In this document: positions 46,738 through 56,957 of the stretch, in pieces
Numbering within the stretch: position 1 is the first letter of the stretch
Layout: the number at the start of each line of letters is the position of its first letter
Assembly (NCBI GenBank): GCA_023853785.1
Contig: JAJIRX010000931.1
Span: 1 to 64,000 of the forward strand
Source of the DNA: Psilocybe azurescens
Taxonomy: Eukaryota > Basidiomycota > Agaricomycetes > Agaricales > Agrocybaceae
Length of the DNA: 64,000 nucleotides
Direction: 5' to 3'
Program-made: the position numbers and the translations under genes
The notes under the pieces: model-generated
The model's database searches: none
Told to the model about the DNA's origin: nothing
The model's input: the letters and a program-made list of their open reading frames with translations, nothing else

Positions 46738-48450
46738 CCTGTCCTCGTGCTCATGCATCACGTTCCCCACCTGCTTAATGATCTTGTCCAAAAACACCAC
46801 CGCCATTTTCCTCATGCTCATTCCTTGTAAGAGCCAGTAGGTGATCTGCATGAGCGAGGACGCCCAGGGGAAGCTCGAGCACTACAAAGAAGTGGGAGAG
46901 GTGCAGGTCTTGTTGCGAGAAAACGACGTGTTTCATTTTATCAAATTTATGTCTCGTAGCGCGTGATTGCGCAGCCGATGTCGCGTGTCAGGTATACCAA
47001 CGTTCCATCTGTGATGAAGGTTGAATGAAGGAACAGGAAGAGAAGAAAAAAAGAAATAGAATGCACCCTTCTTACGAACAACGGCCTTGTCCAACCTCCA
47101 CTTCTCCAACTTCACCAGCTTCACGTCATCCAACTCCGATATCAAACTCATACTCTCCAAATTCCCCAGCGCCACATCCAGCGACTCCTTTCCCACCTCG
47201 CTCTCCCCGAACACACATCAAACTTCACATTCAGCCTCTCATACTCCTTCTCATACTCCCGCACGCTCATCTCTCTCCACACGCCCCAGTTGCGCAGGGT
47301 ATCTTGGTCTCCGTCTTCCGTGTGCTTGAACAGGTTCGAGGCGGAGGCCTTGACGGCGGGGTCGGTGGATGCGTCTTTGTTAATGGCAGCGTAGATGTCA
47401 AAAAGGTGCTTGATGACGTCTTTTTCGAGACCGACGTGTGAGCCGTATTTTCGAAGCCTGTGGCGATTAGGCCAAACTAGGGAGGGAGGAAGGTAGATGT
47501 CAGTAGGATATTCGGGGATTGGAATGGAAGACGCATGAAATGGCGAGGAATAAGAGAGGAACAGAATAGAAGCGAAAAGGGATTGGATGAAAAACAAAAA
47601 CAAAAAGGCGAAGAAGTGAAGAAAGAATCTTACCTGTGTATCCAGTCGCCTAGATAATTCATTGAGATCACCTCCTACCCACAAGCCTGACACAAACTAG
47701 CCAAAAACGCGCTGATGATCGTGTTCCGCATATGCCCAGCATAGAACAACTGGGCGATGTTTGGCGATGAGTACACGACGACAACCTTCTTACCCTTGGC
47801 CGAATCGTTCGTGCCATACTTGGGCAGACCAGAGGGCGCGTTGCACGCGGGGGTGTCGATCTGAGTGAGAACTTGTCGTGTTCACGCGTAGTGGAGGATG
47901 GACTTGTCGAGCACGACGGACTCGACTCACTCGTCCGGTTGGAACTGTGCGCAGTAAGGTTCAGTCTTTTTAGTAGTACAGAATGTGAAAATAATAACCA
48001 CGCACGTTTTTGATGACATCAGCCGCTGTCTCTTCGAGCTCTGAACGTTTGAACCGTGGCAGCGCAACAGTGAAGTCTTCCCCATTCTTCCCACAGTCTG
48101 CTCCAGTGTGAGCGGCAGCGCATTCGAAAGTTTTTGCGCGATAGATATCCGGATCGATTTCAGGATACACTTAGACGCATCCATACCCGGGACAGCGGGA
48201 AGTGGGAGCATGGATGACGCAATCCTTTTACTTTTAGTGTAGCCAGTCTTGTGAATTTGTTGTAAGTCGGCGTAGACGTTGCCACATGTAAACGAAAGCG
48301 CCTGAAGTGTAAATCGTGGTAGAGAGATCTCTTAGCTGCATGAGAAAAGAGAGGAGAAGGAGTGAAAGGACGGCCAAATTGAATCGACAAGAGTGTCTGC
48401 AACAATGCGAGTGACTCGTTGGGATCCATCACGTGCAACGTCTCTGACAA
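46738..48450 (-). pseudogene. ArgRS-1 relic, unit C (most complete ArgRS copy, catalytic His lost)
   Basis: The N-terminus near 48,211 reads LPAVPGMDASKCILKSIRIS, then YGKNGEDFTVALPRFK-type sequence. The block at 47,830-47,700 reads VVVVYSSPNIAQLFYAGHMR; the class I HxGH signature (HAGH in ArgRS) is YAGH here, encoded at 47,732-47,743. A TAG replaces the conserved Trp at 47,675-47,677, just before EVISMNYLGDW. Next are DVIKHLFDIYAAINKDASTD (about 47,400), VWREMSVREYEKEYERLNVK (about 47,260), KLEKWRLDKAVVRKK (about 47,090), YLTRDIGCAITRYET with a stop (about 46,960) and LLQGMSMRKMAVVFLDKIIK (about 46,810). It ends abruptly at about 46,738 in AEC intron sequence. The leader at 48,450-48,230 could be an upstream exon. 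Confidence 0.93.
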
Positions 48451-48896
48451 ATATTAGCCCCTTTTGGTGGCAAAACGTTGACTCTTGTAGTCGGCGTAGC
48501 AGTAACGTTTGGTGCATTATGATGACAACCATGTATCAGCCGACAGTGAGTGGATATGTCACTTACGAGGGTGTCTTATTGGAAGACATATAGCAATAGA
48601 ACCACACTACCGCTTACATGTACACATCACTAGCACACAAATTAAAAGGAGAGGAAGGACCCGGACCGTCTCGCGGAACGGTGCGATTGGTAGTGCCTGC
48701 CTAAAGGTGCTCATTAGTCGGTACAATATCGGTATCAACACAGCCCTACGCAAGACAGAAAATAGTAAAGCTGCTATCACGTTTCACTTTGATTGTCACT
48801 TTTCTCACACTTCACTTTTGGCGCACACAAAGTCGCCACCGGGACAGTGGAGAAAATGCAAAGAATGCAGTCACATCGCAATATGGGGTAAATTCA

Positions 48897-51247
48897 GTAC
48901 TTTACCATCCCCCACACAGTCCATATGGACTCCAGTGGACTCCAGTGGACTCCAGTGGACTCCACTGGACTTGCCTATATACTGAGTGTAAAGGTAAACA
49001 GAGTCCAGTGGACTCCAGTGGATTCCACTGCACTTTAGTAGATCTTATACTATACATTGAATATGGACTAAAATAACTGTAGTCCACTGTAGTCCACTGG
49101 AGTCCACTGGAGTCCACTGTAGTCCACTGGAGTCCACTGTAGTCCACTGGAGTCCACTGGAGTCCACTGGACTTGACACAGTAAATAAATTCAATCTTAA
49201 CATAAATTCAGATTAGTGGAATAAAGTATATTAATAACTATTTAATACATTACTACATATCTACATGCAAGGGCCAAGACAAAAGGAAGAAAAAGATAAT
49301 AAAATAAAAATAAAAAGGGGGAGCAGGAGCAGTACTTTACCATCGTATTTGTCGTCCGTCGGGTCGTCCGTCGGGTCATTGGTACCGCGTCCATATCCAT
49401 CGCTGTCGCGAGCCGCCGTACCCGTCCTTGTCGCTGTTGCAGCTGCCGCCCGCGTCCTCGCCTCGTCCTCGTCTCGCCCCTGCCGTCCGCTCGGTCCTCG
49501 TCCCTGTCGCAGCCGCCCGTCAGCGTCCGCATCGTCCTCGTCCCTGCCGCCCCCGTCCCTGCGCCCCGCCCCTGTCGTCCCCGTCCGTCCCGTCCGCGCA
49601 TATCGCTGCCCCCTGTCGCCCCCGTCCGTCTCTCGCTGTCGCGTCCGCTGCCGGCCCTGTCGCTGGGCCCACATCCTCGCCCCTGTCGCGCCCACGCCCG
49701 CGTCCTCGTCCCTGCCGTCCGCGTCGGTCTCGTCCCTGTCGCAGCGCTGTCCGCGTCCGGCGTCGTCCCTGTCGTCCCCCGTCCCTGTCGCATCCGCTGT
49801 CGCCGTCCCTGTCGCGTCCACGTCGCGTCGTGCTCCCCGCCGTCCACGTCGTCGTCCCTGCCGCCCACGCCGCCGCCCCTGCCGTCCGCGTCTTCGCCCC
49901 GCCGTCCGCGTTGTCGTCCCTGCCGTCCACGTTGTCGTCCTGCCGCCCGCGTCTTCGTCCCCGCCGTCCGCGTTGTCGCTCCCGCCGTCCGCGTTGTCGT
50001 CCCTGCCGTCCACGTTGTCGTCCTGCCGTCCGCGTCTTCGTCCCTGCCGTCCGCGTCTTCGTCCCCGCCGTCCGCGTTGTCGCTCCCCGGGCCGTCCGCT
50101 GTTGTCGCTCCCTGCCGTCCACGTTGCCGTGCCCCGCCCGTCCGCGTCTTCGTCCCCGCCGTCCGTGTTGTCGTCCCCGTCCGGCGTTGTCGTCCCTGCC
50201 GTCCGCGTTGTCGTCCCTGCCGTCCGGCGTTGTCGTCCCTGCTGTCCGTGTTGTCGTCCCTGCCGTCCGCGTTGTCGTCCCTGCTGTCGCGTCCGTCGTC
50301 GTCCCTGTTGCAGCCGCCGCCTGCGTCCGCTGCCGTCCTTGCCGTCCCTCCGTCGCTTCCGTCTGCTGTCCCTGTCGTCCGCGTCCGCGTCCGCGTCCGT
50401 TTTCCCTGTCGCCCCCGTCCGTCGTCGTCCCTGTCGCCCATGTCCACGTCGTTGTCGCTGCCGCTGTTGCGTCCTTGTCCCTGTCGCATCCACGTCCGCG
50501 TCATCGTCCTCGTCCTCGTCCCCTGCCGTCCGCGTCCGCCGTCGTCCCTGTCGCAGCCGCCGTCCGGCGTCCGCGTCTGCGTCCTCGTCCGCCCTCGTCT
50601 CGGTCGTCAACCTCTGTCGCGTCGGGTTGGCTGTCGCCTGGCTCCGACCGACGAGGTGGTGGTGGTGGTAGTCGGAAGAAAGGTTGGGGTCGTCCATTTG
50701 ATGGTTGTCGTGCCGATCGGCCGATGCCGGGCACGTGTGAGCGTCACATGTTCTTGTGAAATTTGACCCCGCGGACTGAACAAAATACAAAATTGTATCC
50801 ATAGGGAGGCATTGCTCCTAGTGTATTTAACTATTGTTTCATTTAATTGTCATTTCATTGAGTTTATTTCCATTGATTTTAGTCTTTTATTTTTTGCAAT
50901 TAATATTAATAACTAATGATCATACTTTGGATATTGTGTTAATTATTGCATCCAGTGGACTCCAGTGGATTCAACTGGACTCCGCTGGACTCCACTGGAC
51001 TGTGCTAATAAATATATTATTTGTTGTTGTTCAGTGAATATTTAAGCCCCAGTCCAGTGGACTCCAGTGGACTCCAGTGGACTTGACTGGACTCATAATC
51101 CACTGGACTGAGACTGGACTGAAAATTTGGCAGGAGTCCAGTGCGAGTCCAGTGGACTCCAGTGGACTGCAGTCCAGTTCCAGTCCAGTGGAGTCCACTG
51201 GAGTCCACTGGAGTCCATATGGATTGTGTGGGGAAAGGAAAGACCTC
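48897..51247. mobile_element. E3: 2.35-kb CCAGTGGACT element, perfect 10-bp duplication
   Basis: GGTAAATTCA flanks the element at 48,887-48,896 and 51,248-51,257. The ends are GTACTTTACCATCCCC and GGGGAAAGGAAAGACCTC. Subterminal arrays of CCAGTGGACT/AGTCCACTGG run through 48,925-49,175 and 50,950-51,220; 49,080-49,170 is a regular run of AGTCCACTGG and AGTCCACTGT. The uninterrupted site is visible in unit B at about 38,400 (GGTAAATTCAGT), so the insertion is younger than the unit duplication. Confidence 0.95.
49261..50802 (-). CDS. E3 513-codon frame: conserved leader, Arg/Asp/Gly/Thr minisatellite, hydrophobic tail
   Basis: One uninterrupted minus-strand frame from ATG at 50,802. Residues 1 to about 65 are the conserved leader (MDTILYFVQSAGSNFTRTC, then SDYHHHHLVGRSQATANPTR). 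About 400 residues of minisatellite follow, with phrases such as GRQGRRRGRQ, DDNADGGDEDADG and TTTRTAGTTT. The last 35 residues (YDGKVLLLLPLFIFILLSF) match E1 and E2. The DNA unit is about GGACGACAACGCGGACGGCAGG. Other frames across 49,265-50,766 are open too because the repeat lacks stops. Leader and tail conservation in three elements argues for a once-used protein; the repeat itself looks unconstrained. Confidence 0.5.
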   Translation of the reverse strand: MDTILYFVQSAGSNFTRTCDAHTCPASADRHDNHQMDDPNLSSDYHHHHLVGRSQATANPTRQRLTTETRADEDADADAGRRLRQGRRRTRTAGDEDEDDDADVDATGTRTQQRQRQRRGHGRQGRRRTGATGKTDADADADDRDSRRKRRRDGKDGSGRRRRLQQGRRRTRQQGRQRGRQGRQHGQQGRQRRTAGTTTRTAGTTTPDGDDNTDGGDEDADGRGTATWTAGSDNSGRPGERQRGRRGRRRGRQGRRRGRQDDNVDGRDDNADGGSDNADGGDEDAGGRTTTWTAGTTTRTAGRRRGRQGRRRGRQGRRRGRRGARRDVDATGTATADATGTGDDRDDAGRGQRCDRDETDADGRDEDAGVGATGARMWAQRQGRQRTRQRETDGGDRGQRYARTGRTGTTGAGRRDGGGRDEDDADADGRLRQGRGPSGRQGRDEDEARTRAAAATATRTGTAARDSDGYGRGTNDPTDDPTDDKYDGKVLLLLPLFIFILLSFSSFCLGPCM

Positions 51248-51399
51248 GGTAAATTCAGTACAGCTGCATATGGTACTGACTTTCCGACAAGAGAGCTTGA
51301 TTCACAGCCATGTCCCTGACTCAACCAAGTAAAGGGATACTAGCATGTGTGCTAGCGGGGCTATGACCATCTACTGAGTCGTATACCATTTTAAACTGT

Positions 51400-51866
51400 G
51401 CGCACTTGACACGATAAGAGGATTCCATGGACTGGATGCTCTAACAACAACGCTCCCGCTTGCGGAGGTTTCAATACGACGGCCCGATCGCAGGCAAGTA
51501 AGACATAGAAGGGGTGATTTTGCGGTGTCCAACCCAGTTTTGGGAATAGAATAACACAGCCTTCCAGTGCATTGCTTCCAACTATCCCTGTTATATGAGT
51601 TGCTCTGTGTCTAGTACTAAAGCTGTACATGCATTTGTGTGAACTCCGTCGGAAACACAACACCATTGTGTATTCTGACTCTGTGATCTACTGCGATAAT
51701 GCACTGTGAGCGACATAGGTGAGTGCCTTTTTCCTCGTCTTTCCGCACTCCTAATGGTGCTAAGATTATCAGGGCTACTGGGGTGAACATTAAGAGCAAT
51801 TTGAGAAATGTACAGGATGTGGTCACTATTAATAGCAGTATTTATATCCAGCACATTGCAGTGCAC
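51400..51866 (-). pseudogene. Spacer gene of unknown function, unit D copy
   Basis: Same blocks as 38,541-39,020: HCNVLDINTAINSDHILYIS (about 51,860), LLMFTPVALIILAPLGVRKD (about 51,790) and, at about 51,590-51,391, EGCVILFPKLGWTPQNHPFY then LACDRAVVLKPPQAGALLL. The first two blocks and the last are in different frames. Conserved amino-acid text across two copies suggests a real ancestral gene. Confidence 0.4.
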
Positions 51867-51991
51867 GTCACAACGTTGTACCGCATGAACTCTCTAGGGC
51901 ACATACCCGTGTGAATTAACTTAACTTGTGTACTGCTCCACACTGTGGACATCGTTAGCAACTGTTTCTTCCTTCACAAAGCCATAGTACA

Positions 51992-54900
51992 ATGCCTAAA
52001 GACGAGAAATATTCCGCAATACGCTCTCATCACACCCTCAACTCGGGTATGCAGCTGTTCCAAGACGCCAGGAACGTCATGATTACCGGGCGGGAGCATT
52101 CGACAAGTAGAAGAGATTCATTACGACGGAGGAAGGGACGTAGGTGAGAGCCAGTAGACATCATATACTGAGCATTTATACTGATTCTGAAGATATAGGA
52201 CTGCACATTCTGGGGCAGCATATCGCGACCGATGCAATGTATAACTCTGCCGAAGCGGTTCCCTCCCAGCGAAATGCCACCCTGGAACTCGCGAGAAAAT
52301 AATCAGCGCTATACTCGGCTGGGTCAATGACCCTACTCCCAAGGAATGGGCCCTTTGGCTCAATGGACCAGCAGGAGCCGGAAAATCTGCTATCGCCCAT
52401 TCGGTTGCCGTTCTTTTACAGGAGATCTCAGACGATAGCAAGTATGCCGGGAGCTTTTTCTTCGCGAAAGACGCCCGTTGGACGCGGGGATGGGACCAAG
52501 CTATTCCCAACAATAGCCTATCAGCTCGCCCTCAAATTTCCTTCCTTTCGTGCCCAAATTGACGCTGCTATGCTCGATAATCCCACTCTTCCGACAAAAT
52601 CCATCGACGTCCAACTCCAATACCTTATCATAGAGCCATTACTACGTGTCAATGACTGGCCTGCGCATAACCCCACAGTCATTATCGACGGTTTGGACGA
52701 ATGCGCCGGGTCAAAACGAATGCAGTCCGAAATTATTTCACTCTTATCCAAGGCAATCATCGAGCACAATATCCCCCTTCGATTTCTCATTGTTAGTCGC
52801 CCTGATTACTGGATTTCCGATTCGTTCGAAATTGGACCTTTGGTACACGTTACAAAACCTCTCTGTCTACGAGACGATGAGGACGCAGATAAGGATATTG
52901 AGAAGTATCTTCGAGAGGGCTTCAACAAAATTTACGAGGAAAATTTTCAAATAATGTCTTCTACTCCGCGTCCTTGGCCTCCAGATCATATTATCAAGCG
53001 GTTTGTGGATAGCGCTTCAGGCCAGTACATTTATGCATCTACTGTCCTGGAATTTGTTGGCGCATCATCCAATTTCTGTGACTCTCGAGAACAACTCCGG
53101 GATATTGACGACGCCTGGACCACATTATGCATCCGCATTTTCAGATCTTGATAAACTCTACGCTACCATCCTGTCATCATATCCTCGTCCAAACACAATG
53201 AAACGTGTCCTTGGTGGTCTCTTGCTCGGATTCAGAAAAAACCCATTCAAGAAATGCTGGGAGTGGATTCGGGAGAAATTCTACTCGTGTTGAGGGCCTT
53301 AAGCTCCTTGATTAAAATATCCAAGGCAGAATACTCCGAGGAGTTCTGTGTGCTGGAGCCGATCTTTGGGTCTCCATTGCAAGAGGCATCGTTTTCGTTC
53401 TGTCACCTATCGTTCGCCGAATTTCTCGAGGATGAGTCAAGGTCAGGAGAGTATGCAATTGATAAGAGCGCCGTTGGGAATGAGTTTATCTGCGCCGTGC
53501 TCAAGCTCGGGGTCGATATTGTTCAGGATAGTCCACGGGCCGAGCAGACTATAGAACGGTAAGCGCCTGAGCATTTTTATGTTTAGAAAATATATAAGGA
53601 CATTGATATACACATTTTCTGACAGTATCGGACTATCAATCTATCGTGACATGCTCAATGGACTTCAGTATATGTCGATGTACGCCAGACTCGATGCAAG
53701 ATCTATTACCAATGTATTAGAGGAGCTTTGTGAAAGCCTTCGCAAGATCATTGACTGCAAACCTTCGCATGTCGCCCAAGCAAGTCATCTGTACTGGTTC
53801 ACGACCTCTGTCTTGGATTTTCTTACCAAAATGCAACTTATGCTGGCCTTGGACGGTCAATATTGGCGTAAAAGCACCTACACCTACTTCAGTCTCTCGC
53901 AGACGTTCTCACCATTGCTCAAACAATTTCAGCACAGCAGATCATGGACAAATCACCCAAAAACTCAGCAACCTTCGCATACCTCGATTTATACAGTTCT
54001 TCCCATTATTACCACCGAGAGCATAGCATCGAGCATATCTCGGAGTTCATGAATATTGGTCTGGATACCATTATATCTGATCTCCAACACCTCCCCGACA
54101 TGGTATACTTTGGTTTCCACCATAGTGGCAGAGGCTATTTAGGTTATATAAAGATGGCTCCTGTCTTTTCGGCCGTCGGCACGCAAGGTCCAAGGCCAAT
54201 GTCAGGAAAACCAACATGTTGGACCATGGGATCCTCAGATAGTAAGTCTCAGTGCCCAGCACTTTAACAGGATATTCCGCAGAAATGATGACGGATTATG
54301 GGATCTACCTCCATGGGAGTCTAGGAGTTTTGCCGAATGCTTCTTACGATACAGTCAAATTTCGGACATACACTCCAAAGAATACTTTGAAGATCCGAGG
54401 AGCATAGAAATATTCAACGTCATCATGGATACATCTTTCTGGGATTCTGTATATGTCAATACCTCGATTGATTTGGTGTTAGCAGCGTTGGGCTGGTTTA
54501 ACAGGCAGATGGTGAGTGCCAATATCATCATATTTCGGTCACTAATTTACCGCTGCCATCCAAATACCAGACAGAACTCAGCAAAGACATTATCAAAGAT
54601 CACAATAGTCGCCTTCCTCAAAAATGTTATCCGTTCGCGAAACAAATATTCGAAATCGGCTACTTGTCATACTTCACAGACTCCTATTACTCTAATCTTT
54701 GGATGTTGAGTGATGGAGACAAAATTCCGTCTGTATCATTACATATAATACCTCCACCCCATGGCGGACCCTACTCCATCGTTGAGGAGAAGACTCTGGC
54801 TCCCGACGAATACCAGCATCAGATTCCTGATATTGATGCTTTCTCCTTACACGGATGGATAACTGAGTTCCACGAGCAAGTGTTTGAGAGAGAGAAGTTC

Positions 54901-55405
54901 AGTCATCAGCCCTTACGACTGGTATCCACATCTATCCGCATTCCTTCTCACGGGGCTCGTAAAAATCAATACGCTGTGCTCAACGCCAATTTCGAAAATT
55001 CCTCGAGTTGGAAAACAGTCACGAAGAAATGTTTTCTACCGTTTATCAAGTGTCTGCCTTATGCGATTCCAACACAGCACAACTTGAACGCGCTCACGTG
55101 CACTGCATTATCTGTATCCCAAGATACATCCTCGCCATCGATGGAGACCGCCGTTTGGTTTCTGCTCTCTAGCTATAGATTTCTTGAAGGTATGTTAGAA
55201 GGGTAACTCTACAATTTTTATTGTCCTCATTTTTGTCGTACAGAAGTACGACCGCTCTTCCCTCTCATCCCCAGAGTTTGACTCGTTAAAAGGCTGGCTG
55301 TCGGGGCTTAGGACTCGGGAATCTAGGCGGATATTGCAGCCCAATATCGGATCTTACAGGATTGAAGTGCATGATTTTTATACAACAGATGAAGGCGAGT
55401 CATAA
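51992..55405 (+). pseudogene. NACHT-domain NTPase, copy D
   Basis: Start ATG at 51,992. Exons by comparison with B: from 51,992 to the GTGAGA donor near 52,144, 52,199-53,558, 53,626-54,511, 54,571-55,189 and 55,244-55,405. Lesions: an extra G in exon 1 (about 52,090), extra bases at about 52,253 and 52,270 before the P-loop and at about 52,475 after it, an extra base near 53,100, and compensating indels near 53,870 and 54,176. Walker A GPAGAGKS and Walker B VIIDGLDEC sequences are still present. The end of exon 4 keeps the frame lost in B (EREKFSHQPLRL), showing which B indel is derived. Confidence 0.9.
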
Positions 55406-55429
55406 TTAAAAACGATTGACTCCGACCAA

Positions 55430-56450
55430 GCAAAGGCACTCTGATGAAAGAAGGAACGGAAGCATTTAATGGATCCTGTCAAGAGTATGAGCGTTAATTG
55501 TAGTACAAGTTGGTGTTAGAAATAGACAATAATGCACAAATCAGTAGCTATACTGATGAGTAACAATAGAGTCAAATCTCAAATGCGCAACAATGACAAG
55601 TATGAGTGAAAATAGTAAATTGCTTCTGTAGACTCCAAATCTTGTTCTAGTGTCTTTGTTTCCTCAGACATAGTAGGAATACTGGTCTTTTACATGGCTA
55701 AGTGTCTAAAAATGGTGAGGCGTGACTATAGGTGTCCACAATATTGCGTCAAAACACCAAACCTATAATTACGTGACAAATTATATATCACCGGAACCGT
55801 CTCAACGAGGGGATTCCGGATCAGTGATCAGAATTTGAATAACTTTACTCTACAAGAAGTTATTAACAGAACAGTGTGCAAAAACACCGAAAAGAGCGAA
55901 TTCTAACTAAGTGTCCATTTGTACAAGTCCAAATATCAAGTGTAGAACATTAGAAACAAAGTGTTTAATCACAAAAACTAACAGTTGGGGTGTGCGCGAG
56001 GTCGCTTGCATACTGGAACGCGCCGGTACAGCTTGTAGAAAAGAGTAGATGTAACTTCAAATGTGAATAAAAACGCCACTCCTCCAGCAGTTAAACATAT
56101 GGTCGCCTGACACGCCTCGAGTCGACACTCCAAGCACCTCGAATATCGAAAGCAAGTGAGGCGATGAGAGGCGGGGTATCGAGCTCTGCGTAGCGTAACA
56201 CATAATGCATGCTTATCAGAATGGCGGTTATATATATACGGAACAGGAGCAATTCAAAGCAGCGAAGAGGTTGTCATATTGGACCGACGTAAAGACCGAA
56301 ATACTATGTGGTGAGTGAGAGGCTTCTGCAAACAAGGCTGTTGATAGAAAGTGAAATTGAAGTCGAGATCGTAAGCGGAGGCTCCGGAGAGAAAAGAGAC
56401 GGGGACAGCTGGGACCTGGATTGAAAATGGGAGTCGTACAATCACACATC
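55430..56450 (-). pseudogene. Tail gene, unit D copy, split by a solo LTR
   Basis: The block SISVFTSVQYDNLFAALNCS lies at about 56,300-56,235, and the last exon region runs to about 56,040. The 3' flank is interrupted by the LTR at 55,514-55,983. Several small deletions relative to units B and C are visible, for example CACGCCTCGAGTCGACACTCC. Positions 56,451-56,957 match the other units but show no supported gene. Confidence 0.45.
55514..55983. mobile_element. Solo LTR, 470 bp, GTTGG target duplication
   Basis: Begins TGTTAG and ends CTAACA, a perfect 6-bp inverted terminus with TG...CA ends. GTTGG lies on both sides (55,509-55,513 and 55,984-55,988). The empty site is seen in units B and C as CAAGTTGGGGTGTG. 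There is no internal coding sequence, so it is the product of LTR-LTR recombination. Confidence 0.93.
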
Positions 56451-56957
56451 TTTCAAGGGCACATGGTCTCCTGATCTATGGTGTTGTCTGCGGATCGACA
56501 TCGTTTCCGTCGCTAAAATAATAGGCTCGATGCCAAGTGCATGTCGTGCGCTGAGTACTGGCAGGCGGGCCTTTGAAAGAAATGTGGATGTATACGAAGA
56601 TACGGATGTGGGTGTATATGCGAGTGGTGGGGCTGTGTTACGGCTAACGATAGCCTGAGGGATGGGGTTGTATGCGAGCGGGAGACAAAGTGGGGTATAT
56701 CGATGCGGCGCCTGTCCCGAATTACATCAAGCTGGTCATCCAAAGGCCTACGGGGAGTGATGATGAGCAGCTTGTGCGCTCGAGTACAGCCGAAGGATGC
56801 AACAGGCGTGCACAATGAGCGTGTTCATAGGCGATGAAGCTCACATTTAAATGTGATCCCAGATCAATACCATCGTACGACCTGGAAATTGGATGATCGG
56901 ATCAGCGCTTGAGCCTCGAACACCAGAGCATCCCCAAACTCAGAAAGACGTACCGGT

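Noticed and set aside
49265..50766. Very long plus-strand frames (443-468 codons) across the E3 minisatellite
   Set aside because: They exist because the GC-rich repeat lacks stops on either strand. Only the minus frame carries the leader and tail shared with E1 and E2.
9300..51220. CCAGTGGACT arrays as a CRISPR-like array
   Set aside because: Units are contiguous or irregular 10-mers in both orientations without unique spacers, sit at transposon ends and lie in a eukaryotic genome.
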